Below are positions 9,181 to 17,866 of a DNA stretch of 64,000 nucleotides, in pieces. Origin of the DNA: JBNPEO01 sp050490315. Its GTDB lineage: Bacteria; Actinomycetota; Actinomycetes; Actinomycetales; Micrococcaceae. The DNA lies in the NCBI RefSeq assembly GCF_050490315.1, contig NZ_JBNPEO010000005.1, forward strand, positions 93,045 through 157,044, written 5' to 3'. A program made the translations under genes and the position numbers. How positions within the stretch are numbered: the first letter of the stretch is position 1; each line of letters begins with the position of its first letter. Under the pieces are notes generated by a model. It was given only the letters and a program-made list of their open reading frames with translations, was not told where the DNA came from and did no database searches.

Positions 9181-9420
9181 CCGGCAACTCCTGTGCGTGA
9201 GCGGTGGGTGAACCTTAAAAGGGCTGCCACGGAGAGTTGCCGTCTCACGCGCTTCGAGTACTTCAGGGATTGGGGCCACATGGGGTGGTTTTCAATTCCG
9301 GGAAGCAACATAAAGCGGCGCTCCGCGAGCTTGCGCTTCCATTCTACCGGCCCGCGTGAGCGTTGCAGAGCAACGTATGTTGCAGTCTTGTTGTTTGCTA
9401 GATTAGCGGCCGGGGCCACG

Positions 9421-9426
9421 TAATCT
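9421..9426 (+). promoter_or_regulatory. -10 box of leaderless YchJ-like gene
   Basis: TAATCT followed by exactly six bases and ATG at 9433; no ribosome site. Confidence 0.5.
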
Positions 9427-9432
9427 GGTGGC

Positions 9433-9834
9433 ATGAAACCCCTCGCAGACGCTGATCGTTGCCCGTGTAATAGCGGCGACATTTTTGCCGAGTGCTGTGG
9501 CCGTTTTTTGCATGGAACCCAATCTGCGCCAACGGCTCAAGCGCTGATGCGATCGCGTTATACCGCTTTCGCTTGTGGTCACGTGGAGTATCTGATGAAG
9601 TCTTGGCACCCCAGCACCCGTCCAGATGAGCTGGAGCTGGAAGCCGGGATGATCTGGCGCCGCTTAGTGATTGAAGACGCTTCTGCTGGTGGGCCGTTTG
9701 ATACACAAGGAACTGTGACTTTCAGTGCCTACTACCTCCTTGACGGTCAGAAGGGTGTGCAGCAAGAGTTGAGCCGCTTTGTCCGGGAGGACGGTCAGTG
9801 GTTTTATCTCGACGGCGTGGAGCCAGGGCAGTGA
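9433..9834 (+). CDS. YchJ family SEC-C/NTF2-like protein
   Basis: 133 residues. An N-terminal metal-binding SEC-C-like motif is visible (CPCNSG at 10-15, then CC at 21-22), followed by the UPF0225/YchJ body (ALMRSRYTAF, YLMKSWHPSTRP, GTVTFSAYY). Function is unproven; a small zinc-binding accessory protein is inferred. Divergent from purS, with a leaderless-type start. Confidence 0.82.
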   Translation: MKPLADADRCPCNSGDIFAECCGRFLHGTQSAPTAQALMRSRYTAFACGHVEYLMKSWHPSTRPDELELEAGMIWRRLVIEDASAGGPFDTQGTVTFSAYYLLDGQKGVQQELSRFVREDGQWFYLDGVEPGQ

Positions 9835-9842
9835 TCTTCGTT

Positions 9843-9848
9843 TAGGCT
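9843..9848 (+). promoter_or_regulatory. -10 box of leaderless small membrane protein gene
   Basis: TAGGCT, six bases, then ATG at 9855. Confidence 0.5.
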
Positions 9849-9854
9849 GAGCCC

Positions 9855-10064
9855 ATGGCTGAGAATGGAAAATCCTTTGTATTGCCCGTCGTTATTGCTG
9901 CCGTAGCCGCTGGTTTGGGCAGGATGGTGCTGCAGAAGCTCAAGGCAGACCGCAACACCAAGAAAAACTTCGCGAGCCAATTCGCCGATGGCCTACCGGG
10001 TGCTGATGCCACCCTCAAGCCCGAGGTCCAAGACCAAATCAGCGAGGCCATGCGCGGCAAATAG
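9855..10064 (+). CDS. Small membrane-anchored protein of unknown function
   Basis: 69 residues. One hydrophobic helix near the N-terminus (VLPVVIAAVAAGLG) is followed by a basic charged tail ending EVQDQISEAMRGK. I do not recognise the family. The leaderless-type -10 box at 9843 and the absence of overlap with any other gene support it as real. Confidence 0.6.
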   Translation: MAENGKSFVLPVVIAAVAAGLGRMVLQKLKADRNTKKNFASQFADGLPGADATLKPEVQDQISEAMRGK

Positions 10065-10088
10065 GGGCGCCACATCTAACCCTTCCCC

Positions 10089-10111
10089 GATGACCGCAGT
10101 CGGCGGTCATC
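10089..10111 (+). promoter_or_regulatory. Hairpin immediately before the sialidase ribosome site
   Basis: GATGACCGC and GCGGTCATC form a perfect 9-base stem around AGTCG. It ends one base before the AGAAAGGAC ribosome site of the sialidase. It may terminate the upstream small gene, act as an operator or shape the leader. There is no T-run, so I favour a regulatory role. Confidence 0.45.
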
Positions 10112-10126
10112 AGAAAGGACCTAGAT

Positions 10127-12748
10127 GTGAAGTCTTCCTCGATCACTCGTCCCCTCATAAAATCCCTGTGTCGTACAGCTGCAGTCGGCGCCCTTGGGCT
10201 AACCATGCTCGTCTCGGCAAGCGCCCTCTCCCTAGCAGCACCGATTCCGTCGGCCGACCCTACGGCAGCACCAGGTCAATTCTCTGAACAGAACCTAGGC
10301 GCTGACCGCACCCCAGAAAACTTCTATTACCGAATTCCTGCCCTTGCCTACTTGGGAAACAACGTGGTTCTCTCAGCATGGGACGCCCGCCCGGGCAGCA
10401 GCGCTGATGCACCCAACCCCAACTCGATTGCGATGCGACGTAGTACCGATGGTGGCCAGACGTGGAGCAACATTTCGTTTATTGCCCGCGGTCATGTTGC
10501 CGATGCAAGCGGGCCCAAATATGGTTACAGCGACCCATCATTTGTCTATGACGCTCAGGCCAGCAAAGTCTTCGCGTTTTTTGTTTACTCCAAAGACGCT
10601 GGCTTTGCTTCGAGCGAATACGGCAATGACGGTGCTGATCGGAACGTCATCTCCTCAGCCGTAGTTGAATCCTCAGACGGTGGTCTCACGTGGAGCGCGC
10701 CACGCTTGATCACGAACGTGACCAAGCCTGGAAGCAAAACAAATCCCCAGCCAGGGGACGTTCGGACTAACTTCGCATCCTCCGGCGAAGGCATTCAACT
10801 CAAATACGGGCAATATGCAGGTCGCCTTATCCAGCAGTACGCCGGATATGTCCGCCAGAGTAACGGCAGTGAAGTGATTCAGGCCTACAGTGTGTACTCA
10901 GATGATCACGGCGCAACCTGGCAGAAAGGCCAGCCGGTGGGCGCGGCGATGGATGAGAACAAGGTTGTTGAGCTCTCCGATGGTCGCGTGATGCTCAACT
11001 CCCGCGATAGCTCAAACGGCCACTACCGGAAAGTGGCGATTTCCACGGACGGTGGCCAAAGCTACGGTCCGGTTACTGTGGATACAGAGTTGCCTGATCC
11101 AACCAACAACGGTTCCATAACGCGTTTGTTTCCCGCTGCTGCCCAAGGTTCCGCTGACGCCAAAAAGCTGATGTTCACCAACTCGAACTCACAAGTAAAC
11201 CGAGAGAACGTCTCCGCCAGGGTTTCGTGTGATGACGGTGCCACGTGGCCCGGTGTGCGCAGTATTCACCAGGGCTTCTCCGCTTACTCCACGGCCACGC
11301 GTTTGGAAGATGGAAAGCTTGGCGTCTTTTACGAGGGTAACTACACGGACAGTATGGTCTTCGCAAAGTTCGACGACGGGTGGCTGAATTACGTTTGTGC
11401 GCCATTGAATATCCCTGCCCAGACCGTTGTACCTGGCGTTGCGCAGCAGGTTCCGGTCACTGTCACCAACCAAGAAGCAGTGACGCTCAGCGGTGCGAGC
11501 GCCACCATTTACACCCCAGCAGGCTGGAGCGCGACCACGGTCCCGGTCCCGGACTTGGCTCCCGGCGCATCGGTGACGGTCAACGTCACCCTCACCTCGC
11601 CGTCGTCCGCTACAGGTAGCACGCAGCTCAACGCAGCGTTTATCACCGCAGAAGGCAAAGTCTCGCAAGGTACGTTCTCCGCCAATGCCCCGGTGAACAA
11701 TCAAGTGGGGTTGACCATTAGCGGATCCGCGCTGGCCCGTGACGTTGTGGCGAATCCTTACGTTGCCGGTGAGGTGCTCAGCTACAACTTGACGGTCAAA
11801 AATACCTCCAACGTGACGGCCAATGCAGTGCCCACCTCGGGAAGTTTCGATTCAGGTTTCTTGCCACCAACAGCGCCGAATTGCCGCTACAACAACCTTG
11901 CCGCGGGTGCCAGCTACACGTGTACCACCGCCAAGCACACCGTGACGGCGGCTGAAGTGACTCAGGGCTACTTCAGCCCGACGGCAACCTTTAGCGTGAC
12001 GTCTAGCGCGGACTCTACACTCACCAAAAATGTCACCTTTACCGGCGCAAACGTTGCACTTCGAGACGGCGTCCTCTCGGCCACGATCGTGGGCAACCGG
12101 ACGGATTCGTCTAGAGACCTGAGCGCGAATCCATACACGGCAGGAGAGCAGGTTCCCTACAACTTCACGGTCACCAACACCAGCCCCATTACTGCTGATT
12201 TGGTTCCAACGGCAGGTAATTTCAGCCCACTGGTTCCTGAAGGTGCGGGCAATTCCCGCTGGCGTTCACTCGCTGCCGGAGCAAGCTACAACTGTGGCAC
12301 ACCACGGCATACGGTAACCGCAGAAGAAGTAGCTCAAGGTTATTTTGTTCCGTCATCTACATGGACGGTGGTGGCGACTGGCCAGAGCACCAAAACGATC
12401 ACCGTTACAGGAGATCCGTTAGTTCTCAGCGTTAAACCAGCTCAGCCCACGAGCGACCCGGTACTTTCTAGTACCAAACTCAAAGGGTCAGCCCCGGTAG
12501 ATCTGATGGTGAACCCGGCTGGGTACTTGCCCGGTCAGGACGTGACTTTGCAAAATGTCCCAGACGGGCAGTGGTACTTCGTGTACCTCGAGAAAAAGCA
12601 GCAGAAATTGGGCTGGTTCTATGCCGAGCCAGGGGCAGCGCTGACTGCCACTTTGCCGGCTGACGCGAAGAGCGGGGCCAATAATGTGGTGGTGCTGGAC
12701 CAGGCGGGCCAGTTGTTGGGCTGGGATCAAATCAGCATCATTGGCTAG
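10127..12748 (+). CDS. Secreted multidomain sialidase (exo-alpha-sialidase, GH33)
   Basis: 873 residues. It releases terminal sialic acid from glycoconjugates outside the cell. Signal peptide about residues 1-38 (basic start, hydrophobic core, LSLAAP). The catalytic propeller opens with the arginine motif FYYRIP (66-71) and carries Asp-boxes at 106-113 (STDGGQTW), about 182 (SSDGGLTW), 258 (SDDHGATW), 306 (STDGGQSY) and a degenerate one near 368. From about 426 comes a NEW3-like beta domain, then two related repeats of about 115 residues (535-650 and 655-775), each with NPY.AGE, NTS, LAAGASY.C and HTVTA.EV.QGYF. A short C-terminal domain ends the protein. There is no LPXTG anchor. Layout resembles Micromonospora NedA. 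GTG start behind AGAAAGGAC. No sialic-acid catabolic genes are in the window. Confidence 0.9.
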   Translation: MKSSSITRPLIKSLCRTAAVGALGLTMLVSASALSLAAPIPSADPTAAPGQFSEQNLGADRTPENFYYRIPALAYLGNNVVLSAWDARPGSSADAPNPNSIAMRRSTDGGQTWSNISFIARGHVADASGPKYGYSDPSFVYDAQASKVFAFFVYSKDAGFASSEYGNDGADRNVISSAVVESSDGGLTWSAPRLITNVTKPGSKTNPQPGDVRTNFASSGEGIQLKYGQYAGRLIQQYAGYVRQSNGSEVIQAYSVYSDDHGATWQKGQPVGAAMDENKVVELSDGRVMLNSRDSSNGHYRKVAISTDGGQSYGPVTVDTELPDPTNNGSITRLFPAAAQGSADAKKLMFTNSNSQVNRENVSARVSCDDGATWPGVRSIHQGFSAYSTATRLEDGKLGVFYEGNYTDSMVFAKFDDGWLNYVCAPLNIPAQTVVPGVAQQVPVTVTNQEAVTLSGASATIYTPAGWSATTVPVPDLAPGASVTVNVTLTSPSSATGSTQLNAAFITAEGKVSQGTFSANAPVNNQVGLTISGSALARDVVANPYVAGEVLSYNLTVKNTSNVTANAVPTSGSFDSGFLPPTAPNCRYNNLAAGASYTCTTAKHTVTAAEVTQGYFSPTATFSVTSSADSTLTKNVTFTGANVALRDGVLSATIVGNRTDSSRDLSANPYTAGEQVPYNFTVTNTSPITADLVPTAGNFSPLVPEGAGNSRWRSLAAGASYNCGTPRHTVTAEEVAQGYFVPSSTWTVVATGQSTKTITVTGDPLVLSVKPAQPTSDPVLSSTKLKGSAPVDLMVNPAGYLPGQDVTLQNVPDGQWYFVYLEKKQQKLGWFYAEPGAALTATLPADAKSGANNVVVLDQAGQLLGWDQISIIG

Positions 12749-12970
12749 CCGTGGCTCAAACACCGTCTCCGTTGTGAAGCTTCATGAACATGAGAGCTCG
12801 CGAGCTGTGCATCACAGCTCAACTTTGAAACTCGACCTAGGGAATCTGCCTGCCAGTTCCGTTTTGTTCCGGCAGCTCCCGTTTTCAGGTCCGTGAAAGT
12901 TGAGCCGCGGTGCACGAGGTTCGCGGGGTTTGTGGCGGCGGGTGGAATAGAGAGAGCACACACCTTGATG

Positions 12971-13010
12971 GTGCGGGCGGTGCGGAGCGAAAACTCGGCT
13001 CCGCCCGCAC
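12971..13010 (+). terminator. GC-rich hairpin downstream of the sialidase gene
   Basis: GTGCGGGCGG...GGAGC pairs with GCTCC.CCCGCAC around an A-rich loop, with one bulge, followed by CGTATTTAAT. It is over 200 bases after the stop, so it may end a long 3' untranslated region. Confidence 0.5.
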
Positions 13011-13150
13011 CGTATTTAATGACCTCCGCCCGCACCACATTTAGGGAGTTCTGTCGAGTCACATGGCCCTTGGTGGAAATAATAAAAACAAATGATTGTG
13101 AAGTATGTCATAACGGCCTGTTGCTCTGTACGCTGGGGAAGTGTTGCGTG

Positions 13151-13174
13151 TGACAAGCGTTACAAACGCTGTCA
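13151..13174. promoter_or_regulatory. Inverted repeat upstream of the subtilisin gene
   Basis: TGACAAGCGTT and AACGCTGTCA pair around ACA with a single bulged base, about 60 bases before the GTG start at 13233. A plausible operator for regulated protease expression; not matched to a known factor. Confidence 0.35.
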
Positions 13175-13232
13175 TGTGGCACGTTACCCGGCTGATGTGC
13201 CGGGAACACACCCGTGAAAGGTTCAATCACTC

Positions 13233-16200
13233 GTGAAATCATCAGGAAATAGCTTCCTTCGAAGCGGGGGAATGAGGAAGGTAGCGGCTCTGACCGTTGG
13301 TCTTCCTCTTCTGCTCTCGACGGTTGCGCTCACTCCCGCCCAAGCCACTCCCCAGGCCCCAGCAGTCACCGTTGCCCACCAGAAAATCAATCCCGCCGAT
13401 TACCCGGCTGGCCGATACATTGTTGTTCTCGCTGAAAAGCCGGCCGCAACGTACACCGGTGGCACGGCAGGCTTGCCAGCCACGGCACCCACCAAGGGTA
13501 AAAAGCTGGACGCTAAGCGCCCCGAAGTTCAGAAGTACCAAGCTCACTTGGAACAAAAGCAGAACAGTGTTGCCAAAGCTGAGAACATTCAGATCAAGCG
13601 CCAATTCACTGCGGCCTTGAATGGTTTCTCCGCGGACCTTACGGCAGACCAGGCAGTAAGCCTCGCCAAGGACCCCACTGTTTTGGTGGTTGCTCCGGAC
13701 ACCGAGCACGCACCGGATTACTCCACCACTGACTTCTTGAAACTCAGCGGAGCACAAGGCACATGGAACACCCAGTATGGTGGTACGGCGAACGCTGGTA
13801 AGGGCGTTGTGGTTGGTGTGATTGACTCCGGTTACACTCCCTCCAGCGCCTTCTTTGCTGGTGATGACGTCAAGCCGCTCACCGGTGATGCCAAAGTTGG
13901 CGAGCCGTACCGCACAGCAGATGGCAAAATCGCCATGCTGAAAGCCGACGGCGACACTTTCGTGGGCGAATGCCAGACTGGTCAGGACTTTGACGGCTCA
14001 GCCTGTAACACCAAGGTGCTCAGTGCCCGCTACTTCGCTGATGATTACATCAAATACGTTGCACCCGAACACCGCGCACCTGAAGAGCTCCTCTCTCCGG
14101 TGGATGTGGGAAGCCACGGCACACACACGGCCAGCACCGCAGCAGGTAACGCCAACGTGCGCGCCAACTTGGGCGCCCGCGATATGGGAATCACCGGTGG
14201 TATTGCCCCGGCTGCGAAGCTCTCCGTTTACAAGGTTTGCTGGGAAGACGATGACCCGGCAACGGGTGGTTGCTACAGCTCAGCATCAGTGGCAGCCATC
14301 AACCAAGCCATCCTGGATGGTGTTGACGTACTGAACTACTCGATCTCTGGTAGCACCAACACCACCACCGATCCGGTTTCTTTGGCGTTCCTCTCCGCCA
14401 CCTCCGCCGGTATTTTCGTAGCGGCCTCGGCCGGTAACTCCGGTCCCACGGCGAGCACAGTGAATCACGGGGCACCGTGGCTGACAACGGTGGCTGCAAG
14501 TTCCTTCACCTCGGAACTTCAGGGCACCGTTGAATTCGAAGACGGCACTAAGTTCCGTGGTGCTAGCCTCATGGCGCACAACGTCCCGGCGAGCAACCTC
14601 GTTTTGGCCGCTAACGCAGCCGCAGCCGGTGCAGCAAGCCCCGCGCTGTGTGGTCCCAACACACTTGACCCGGCCAAAGTCACCGGCAAGATTGTGGTTT
14701 GTGATCGTGGCGTAGTGGACCGTGTTGCCAAGAGCGCCGAAGTAAAGCGCACCGGCGGTGTGGGCATGATCTTGGTCAACCTGACCACCTCCTCCGAGGA
14801 TGTTGACGAACACTCAGTACCCACCGTGCACGTCAACCCGCCGGCCACCGAAGCCATCAAAGCCAAGCTCGCGGCCAACCCCAACATCAAGGCTGCCCTG
14901 GTCAACAAGGACACCACCGGTCTTCCTGCAGAACCGCAGCCACAGATTGCTGGATTCTCATCACGCGGACCGCTCTCAGCCTCCAACGGTGATTTGCTCA
15001 AGCCCGACGTCGCTGCTCCCGGTGTTGCAGTTCTTGCAGGTGTTTCTCCGATCGGCTCCAACGGTGCCAGCTTCGGCATGATGTCCGGTACGTCCATGGC
15101 GTCACCGCACGTTGCCGGCTTTGGTGCTTTGATCCTGTCCAAAAACCCACTCTGGTCCCCGGCCACGGTGAAGTCCGCAATGATGACCACTGCTGGTGAT
15201 CTAAAGAAGGCTGATGGCACCAAGGATGGCGACTTGTTCGCTACCGGTGCTGGCGAAGTTGATCCTGCCAAGGTGCTCAACCCCGGCTTGGTTTACGACG
15301 CTAACGATGAGGACTACCTCAAGTTCATCCAGGGCACCGGCGTGGACTTGGGTATCCCAGGTTTGGGCAGCACCGCAGCTCGTGACATGAACTTGCCGTC
15401 CTTTGCACTGGGTAACCTCAACGGCAAAATTGAGGTCACGCGAACCGTGACGGCTCTGACCCCAGGTTTGTACCGCGCCACGGTTAACGTTCCGGGTATC
15501 AAGGTGAAGGTCACCCCGTCTGTGCTGAACTTCAATCAAGCTGGCGAGAAGCGCACCTTCAAGGTCAGCTTTGAGAACAACGGTGCAGCCTTTGGCAAGT
15601 ACGCCATGGGTCAGTTGGTTTGGCAGGGTGCTGGTAAGAACGTGACTAGCCCTATCGCCATCCAGCCTCAGGCAGTCTCGGCTCCTGAGAACGTTTCGTT
15701 CTCCTCCACCGGTGGCACTGGTTCCGGCACTATCCCGGTAACTTCTGGTTCCAACTCTCCGATCGCCATCACCTTGGACGGTTTGTCCAAGGCTGACTCC
15801 TCGGCCACGGAATTGGTTCCGGGCCCGCTGGCACTTGAGACGAACGCTTCCAACTTTGCTAAGGAAGTTACCGTTCCGGCTGGCTCTCCGTTGGCCAAGT
15901 TCTCTGTGTTCTCCTCGGATGACACGGCCGACTTTGATCTGGTGGTTTTTGACCCGTCCGGTCAGCCGCTGCTGGCTCAAACGGCCTCGGCTAGCGAGTC
16001 GCTCTCGGTGGCAAACCCCAGGCCGGGAACGTACACCATGTTTGTGAACCTCTATGCAAGCCCCAATGGCCAGCCCACCAAGGCTTCTGTTGATGCTGCA
16101 GTATTGGGTGCCAACGTTGGCAACGCAACAGTGACGCCGAACCCGCTCTCGCTCAAAAACGGTAAGAGCAGCAACCTGACCTTGTCGTGGAAGAACTTGG

Positions 16201-16415
16201 CAGCTGGTTCTTACATTGGGCGGCTCACCTATGCCGGGTCGGCAGTTGAGACCTTTGTGAGTGTTGTGGTGACTCCGGGCGGAACTGCTGTTGTTCCGTC
16301 TGATGAAGAGTCAGGCACCACGCCCGCTCAGAAAGACAAAGCAGACAAAGTGAAGAAGGAAAAGAAGAAGCGTCAGTCTGAGGAAGTCAACAACGGACCG
16401 AGCCTGCTCAACTAG
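13233..16415 (+). CDS. Secreted subtilisin-like serine protease (S8, PA-domain type)
   Basis: 1060 residues. Extracellular endoprotease. A Sec signal peptide (RKVAALTVGLPLLLSTVALT) ends near residue 39, followed by an I9 propeptide (GRYIVVLAEKP to TVLVVAPDTEH). The catalytic triad is intact: Asp about 198 in VIDSGYTP, His about 297 in GSHGTHTAST, Ser about 620 in SGTSMASPHVAG. A protease-associated (PA) domain is inserted between His and Ser (about 445-560, KIVVCDRGVVDRV). Fibronectin-like and pre-peptidase-type beta domains follow. The tail is lysine-rich (KDKADKVKKEKKKRQ) with no sortase signal, perhaps for wall binding. It ends at a bidirectional terminator facing two subtilisin-inhibitor-like genes. 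Confidence 0.93.
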   Translation: MKSSGNSFLRSGGMRKVAALTVGLPLLLSTVALTPAQATPQAPAVTVAHQKINPADYPAGRYIVVLAEKPAATYTGGTAGLPATAPTKGKKLDAKRPEVQKYQAHLEQKQNSVAKAENIQIKRQFTAALNGFSADLTADQAVSLAKDPTVLVVAPDTEHAPDYSTTDFLKLSGAQGTWNTQYGGTANAGKGVVVGVIDSGYTPSSAFFAGDDVKPLTGDAKVGEPYRTADGKIAMLKADGDTFVGECQTGQDFDGSACNTKVLSARYFADDYIKYVAPEHRAPEELLSPVDVGSHGTHTASTAAGNANVRANLGARDMGITGGIAPAAKLSVYKVCWEDDDPATGGCYSSASVAAINQAILDGVDVLNYSISGSTNTTTDPVSLAFLSATSAGIFVAASAGNSGPTASTVNHGAPWLTTVAASSFTSELQGTVEFEDGTKFRGASLMAHNVPASNLVLAANAAAAGAASPALCGPNTLDPAKVTGKIVVCDRGVVDRVAKSAEVKRTGGVGMILVNLTTSSEDVDEHSVPTVHVNPPATEAIKAKLAANPNIKAALVNKDTTGLPAEPQPQIAGFSSRGPLSASNGDLLKPDVAAPGVAVLAGVSPIGSNGASFGMMSGTSMASPHVAGFGALILSKNPLWSPATVKSAMMTTAGDLKKADGTKDGDLFATGAGEVDPAKVLNPGLVYDANDEDYLKFIQGTGVDLGIPGLGSTAARDMNLPSFALGNLNGKIEVTRTVTALTPGLYRATVNVPGIKVKVTPSVLNFNQAGEKRTFKVSFENNGAAFGKYAMGQLVWQGAGKNVTSPIAIQPQAVSAPENVSFSSTGGTGSGTIPVTSGSNSPIAITLDGLSKADSSATELVPGPLALETNASNFAKEVTVPAGSPLAKFSVFSSDDTADFDLVVFDPSGQPLLAQTASASESLSVANPRPGTYTMFVNLYASPNGQPTKASVDAAVLGANVGNATVTPNPLSLKNGKSSNLTLSWKNLAAGSYIGRLTYAGSAVETFVSVVVTPGGTAVVPSDEESGTTPAQKDKADKVKKEKKKRQSEEVNNGPSLLN

Positions 16416-16456
16416 TAACCGTCTAGTCCCTGCAGTCCCCGCACTCTAGGGCAGAG

Positions 16457-16497
16457 ACAAAGGGTCCAAAGGAACATTGTTCCTTTGGACCCTTTGT
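16457..16497. terminator. Bidirectional terminator between protease and inhibitor cluster
   Basis: Perfect 19-base arms (ACAAAGGGTCCAAAGGAAC and complement) with a 3-base loop, A and T flanked, 42 bases after the protease stop and 43 before the convergent gene's stop. Confidence 0.88.
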
Positions 16498-16539
16498 GTT
16501 CCTTGACAAACTTTGCCAAGTACCGCCGATGCCTTACAG

Positions 16540-16896
16540 CTAGCTGTTTCCGCCCGACTGCAGCAGCGGGGCAAGAGCCTTCCAACGGGCAATCTCACAA
16601 CCGTCGGTTCGGGTGAAGGTTGAGTTGACGTCTCGGCCGTTAAAGCTGCCCGTTACGGTGGCTACGGCGGGACCGCCGTACTGCTGCGTGCACAGCTTCG
16701 GCGGACCAGGCTGCGGAAAAAAGATCTCATCGCCAAAACGTACGACGGCGTTAAGCGCCGCGGGCGGGTCGCTCACCGTGCACTCCGGTGCCGGAGCGCC
16801 GTCGGCCGTTGTGAGAAGCCGGAAAACGTACTCCGGTGCGCCGGGCGCCTCAACGAGGGTCACCGTCAGGTCAATGCTGGGGGATTCGTGTGGCAC
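16540..16896 (-). CDS. Subtilisin-inhibitor-like (SSI fold) protein without signal peptide
   Basis: 118 residues resembling the SSI-like domain encoded at 17867-18442: L.VTLV start, GPA.ATVTGSFNGRDVN, F.RTDGCEIARWKALAPLL end. SSI-family proteins are normally exported inhibitors of serine proteases with two disulfides. Here the start is well fixed: GTG at 16896 behind AGGAG, which overlaps the stop of the upstream gene. The protein begins MPHESPSIDLTVTL with no secretion signal and has only three cysteines. Inference: a cytoplasmic relative, translationally coupled to the preceding gene. It faces the subtilisin gene across a terminator. Inhibitory activity is unproven. Confidence 0.7.
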   Translation of the reverse strand: MPHESPSIDLTVTLVEAPGAPEYVFRLLTTADGAPAPECTVSDPPAALNAVVRFGDEIFFPQPGPPKLCTQQYGGPAVATVTGSFNGRDVNSTFTRTDGCEIARWKALAPLLQSGGNS

Positions 16897-16904
16897 CGGA
16901 ACTC

Positions 16905-17834
16905 CTAGTTGGTGGGGACGGAGCTGCTGGGTTCGAGCCTACGCGCGAAGGGTTCAAGCGCGGCCAAAAGTTTTGCCCGCAGCTGGGCGGATTCCTCGGC
17001 GAAGCCACGTTGCAATGCCACGTAGCTGGCTTTTCCTTCCGCCGTTTCAATCCGGATGGGCGGGTAGCCCCAGTCTTGGAGGTCGTAGGGGGAGGCTTGC
17101 ATGTCCATGGCTCGGATGCGCCAAGAGAGCTCAAAACAATCCATCACCAATTCGCTCGGGAGCAAGGGCGTAAGTTTGTAGGCCCACTTGTACAGGTCCA
17201 TGTTGGCGTGGAGGCAGCCGGGTTGTTCCATGGTGCGCTGGTTCTCACGGCTGAGTGTGAGCTCGTTGCGGGGGATCGCGTCTGGTGTATAAAAACGGTA
17301 GGCGTCAAAGTGTGTGCAACGGATTTTGTTCTCTTCAATCACCTGATCTGTGCCGGTGCTGCCCAGACGAAGGTTGAGGTATTCGTGGCGGAGATCGAAC
17401 TTGTCTTGCCGGTACACCATGGCCCATTCGTGCAGGCCAAAGCACCCAAATTGGGCCGGCCGTGCAGCGGTACCGGCGAGGATAATCAGCGCAAAGGCCA
17501 CGGCCTCGCGACGGTCCTTCAGGAACTTGTCCACATCCACAGTGACACCTTCAACAGCCGCACCTTCACTAGCCATCTCGCGGAGTTCCTCTGCTGTGGC
17601 TGGGCGGTAATACTTCCACGCTAGACGCTCTTGCGCTTGCGGCCCGGTGAGCACCACACCAGCACCGGGGTGCCACCGCGAGAGTTGGCCCGGTTTCTGT
17701 GTGTAATACGTAAAGAGAAAGTCCTCAACAGGGTGCTTTTGCCCGGCGGAACGGCGCGCAAGGTACGGCTTGGCGTACCGGTCCACGCGGTCTTGGTGTG
17801 CTTGTTCAGCCGCAAGCCAGTCGTGTGGGGACAT
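16905..17834 (-). CDS. Conserved protein usually labelled 3-methyladenine DNA glycosylase
   Basis: 309 residues. Stretches such as HPVEDFLFTYY, LSRWHPGAGVVL, FGCFGLHEWAMVYRQ, KIRCTHFDAYRF, EQPGCLHANMDLYKWAYKL and ASPYDL match a conserved actinobacterial family that databases commonly name 3-methyladenine DNA glycosylase. I see neither a helix-hairpin-helix nor another textbook glycosylase motif, so the label is doubtful. Conserved His and Cys could bind metal. The ATG at 17834 is chosen because earlier starts would overlap the upstream gene. It sits between two SSI-like genes in one transcription unit. Confidence 0.75.
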   Translation of the reverse strand: MSPHDWLAAEQAHQDRVDRYAKPYLARRSAGQKHPVEDFLFTYYTQKPGQLSRWHPGAGVVLTGPQAQERLAWKYYRPATAEELREMASEGAAVEGVTVDVDKFLKDRREAVAFALIILAGTAARPAQFGCFGLHEWAMVYRQDKFDLRHEYLNLRLGSTGTDQVIEENKIRCTHFDAYRFYTPDAIPRNELTLSRENQRTMEQPGCLHANMDLYKWAYKLTPLLPSELVMDCFELSWRIRAMDMQASPYDLQDWGYPPIRIETAEGKASYVALQRGFAEESAQLRAKLLAALEPFARRLEPSSSVPTN

Positions 17835-17866
17835 TACTTCGCCAGATTTCAAAAGGTTATTCTGCA

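Larger units (their letters stand above)
12749..13232. other. Intergenic region between sialidase and subtilisin genes
   Basis: 484 bases without a convincing gene; short frames here have no ribosome site and no recognisable sequence. It holds a probable terminator (12971-13010) and, next to the protease start, an inverted repeat (13151-13174) and an AT-rich stretch likely to be the promoter. Confidence 0.6.

Noticed and set aside
9181..9432. Purine riboswitch before purS
   Set aside because: No sign of the three-way junction sequence; the gap looks like a plain divergent promoter region.
12745..13153. Short frames on both strands in the sialidase-protease gap
   Set aside because: No ribosome site, no recognisable sequence, overlap a hairpin.
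15201..15980. 259-codon minus-strand frame opposite the subtilisin gene
   Set aside because: Shadow; sequence has no family features.
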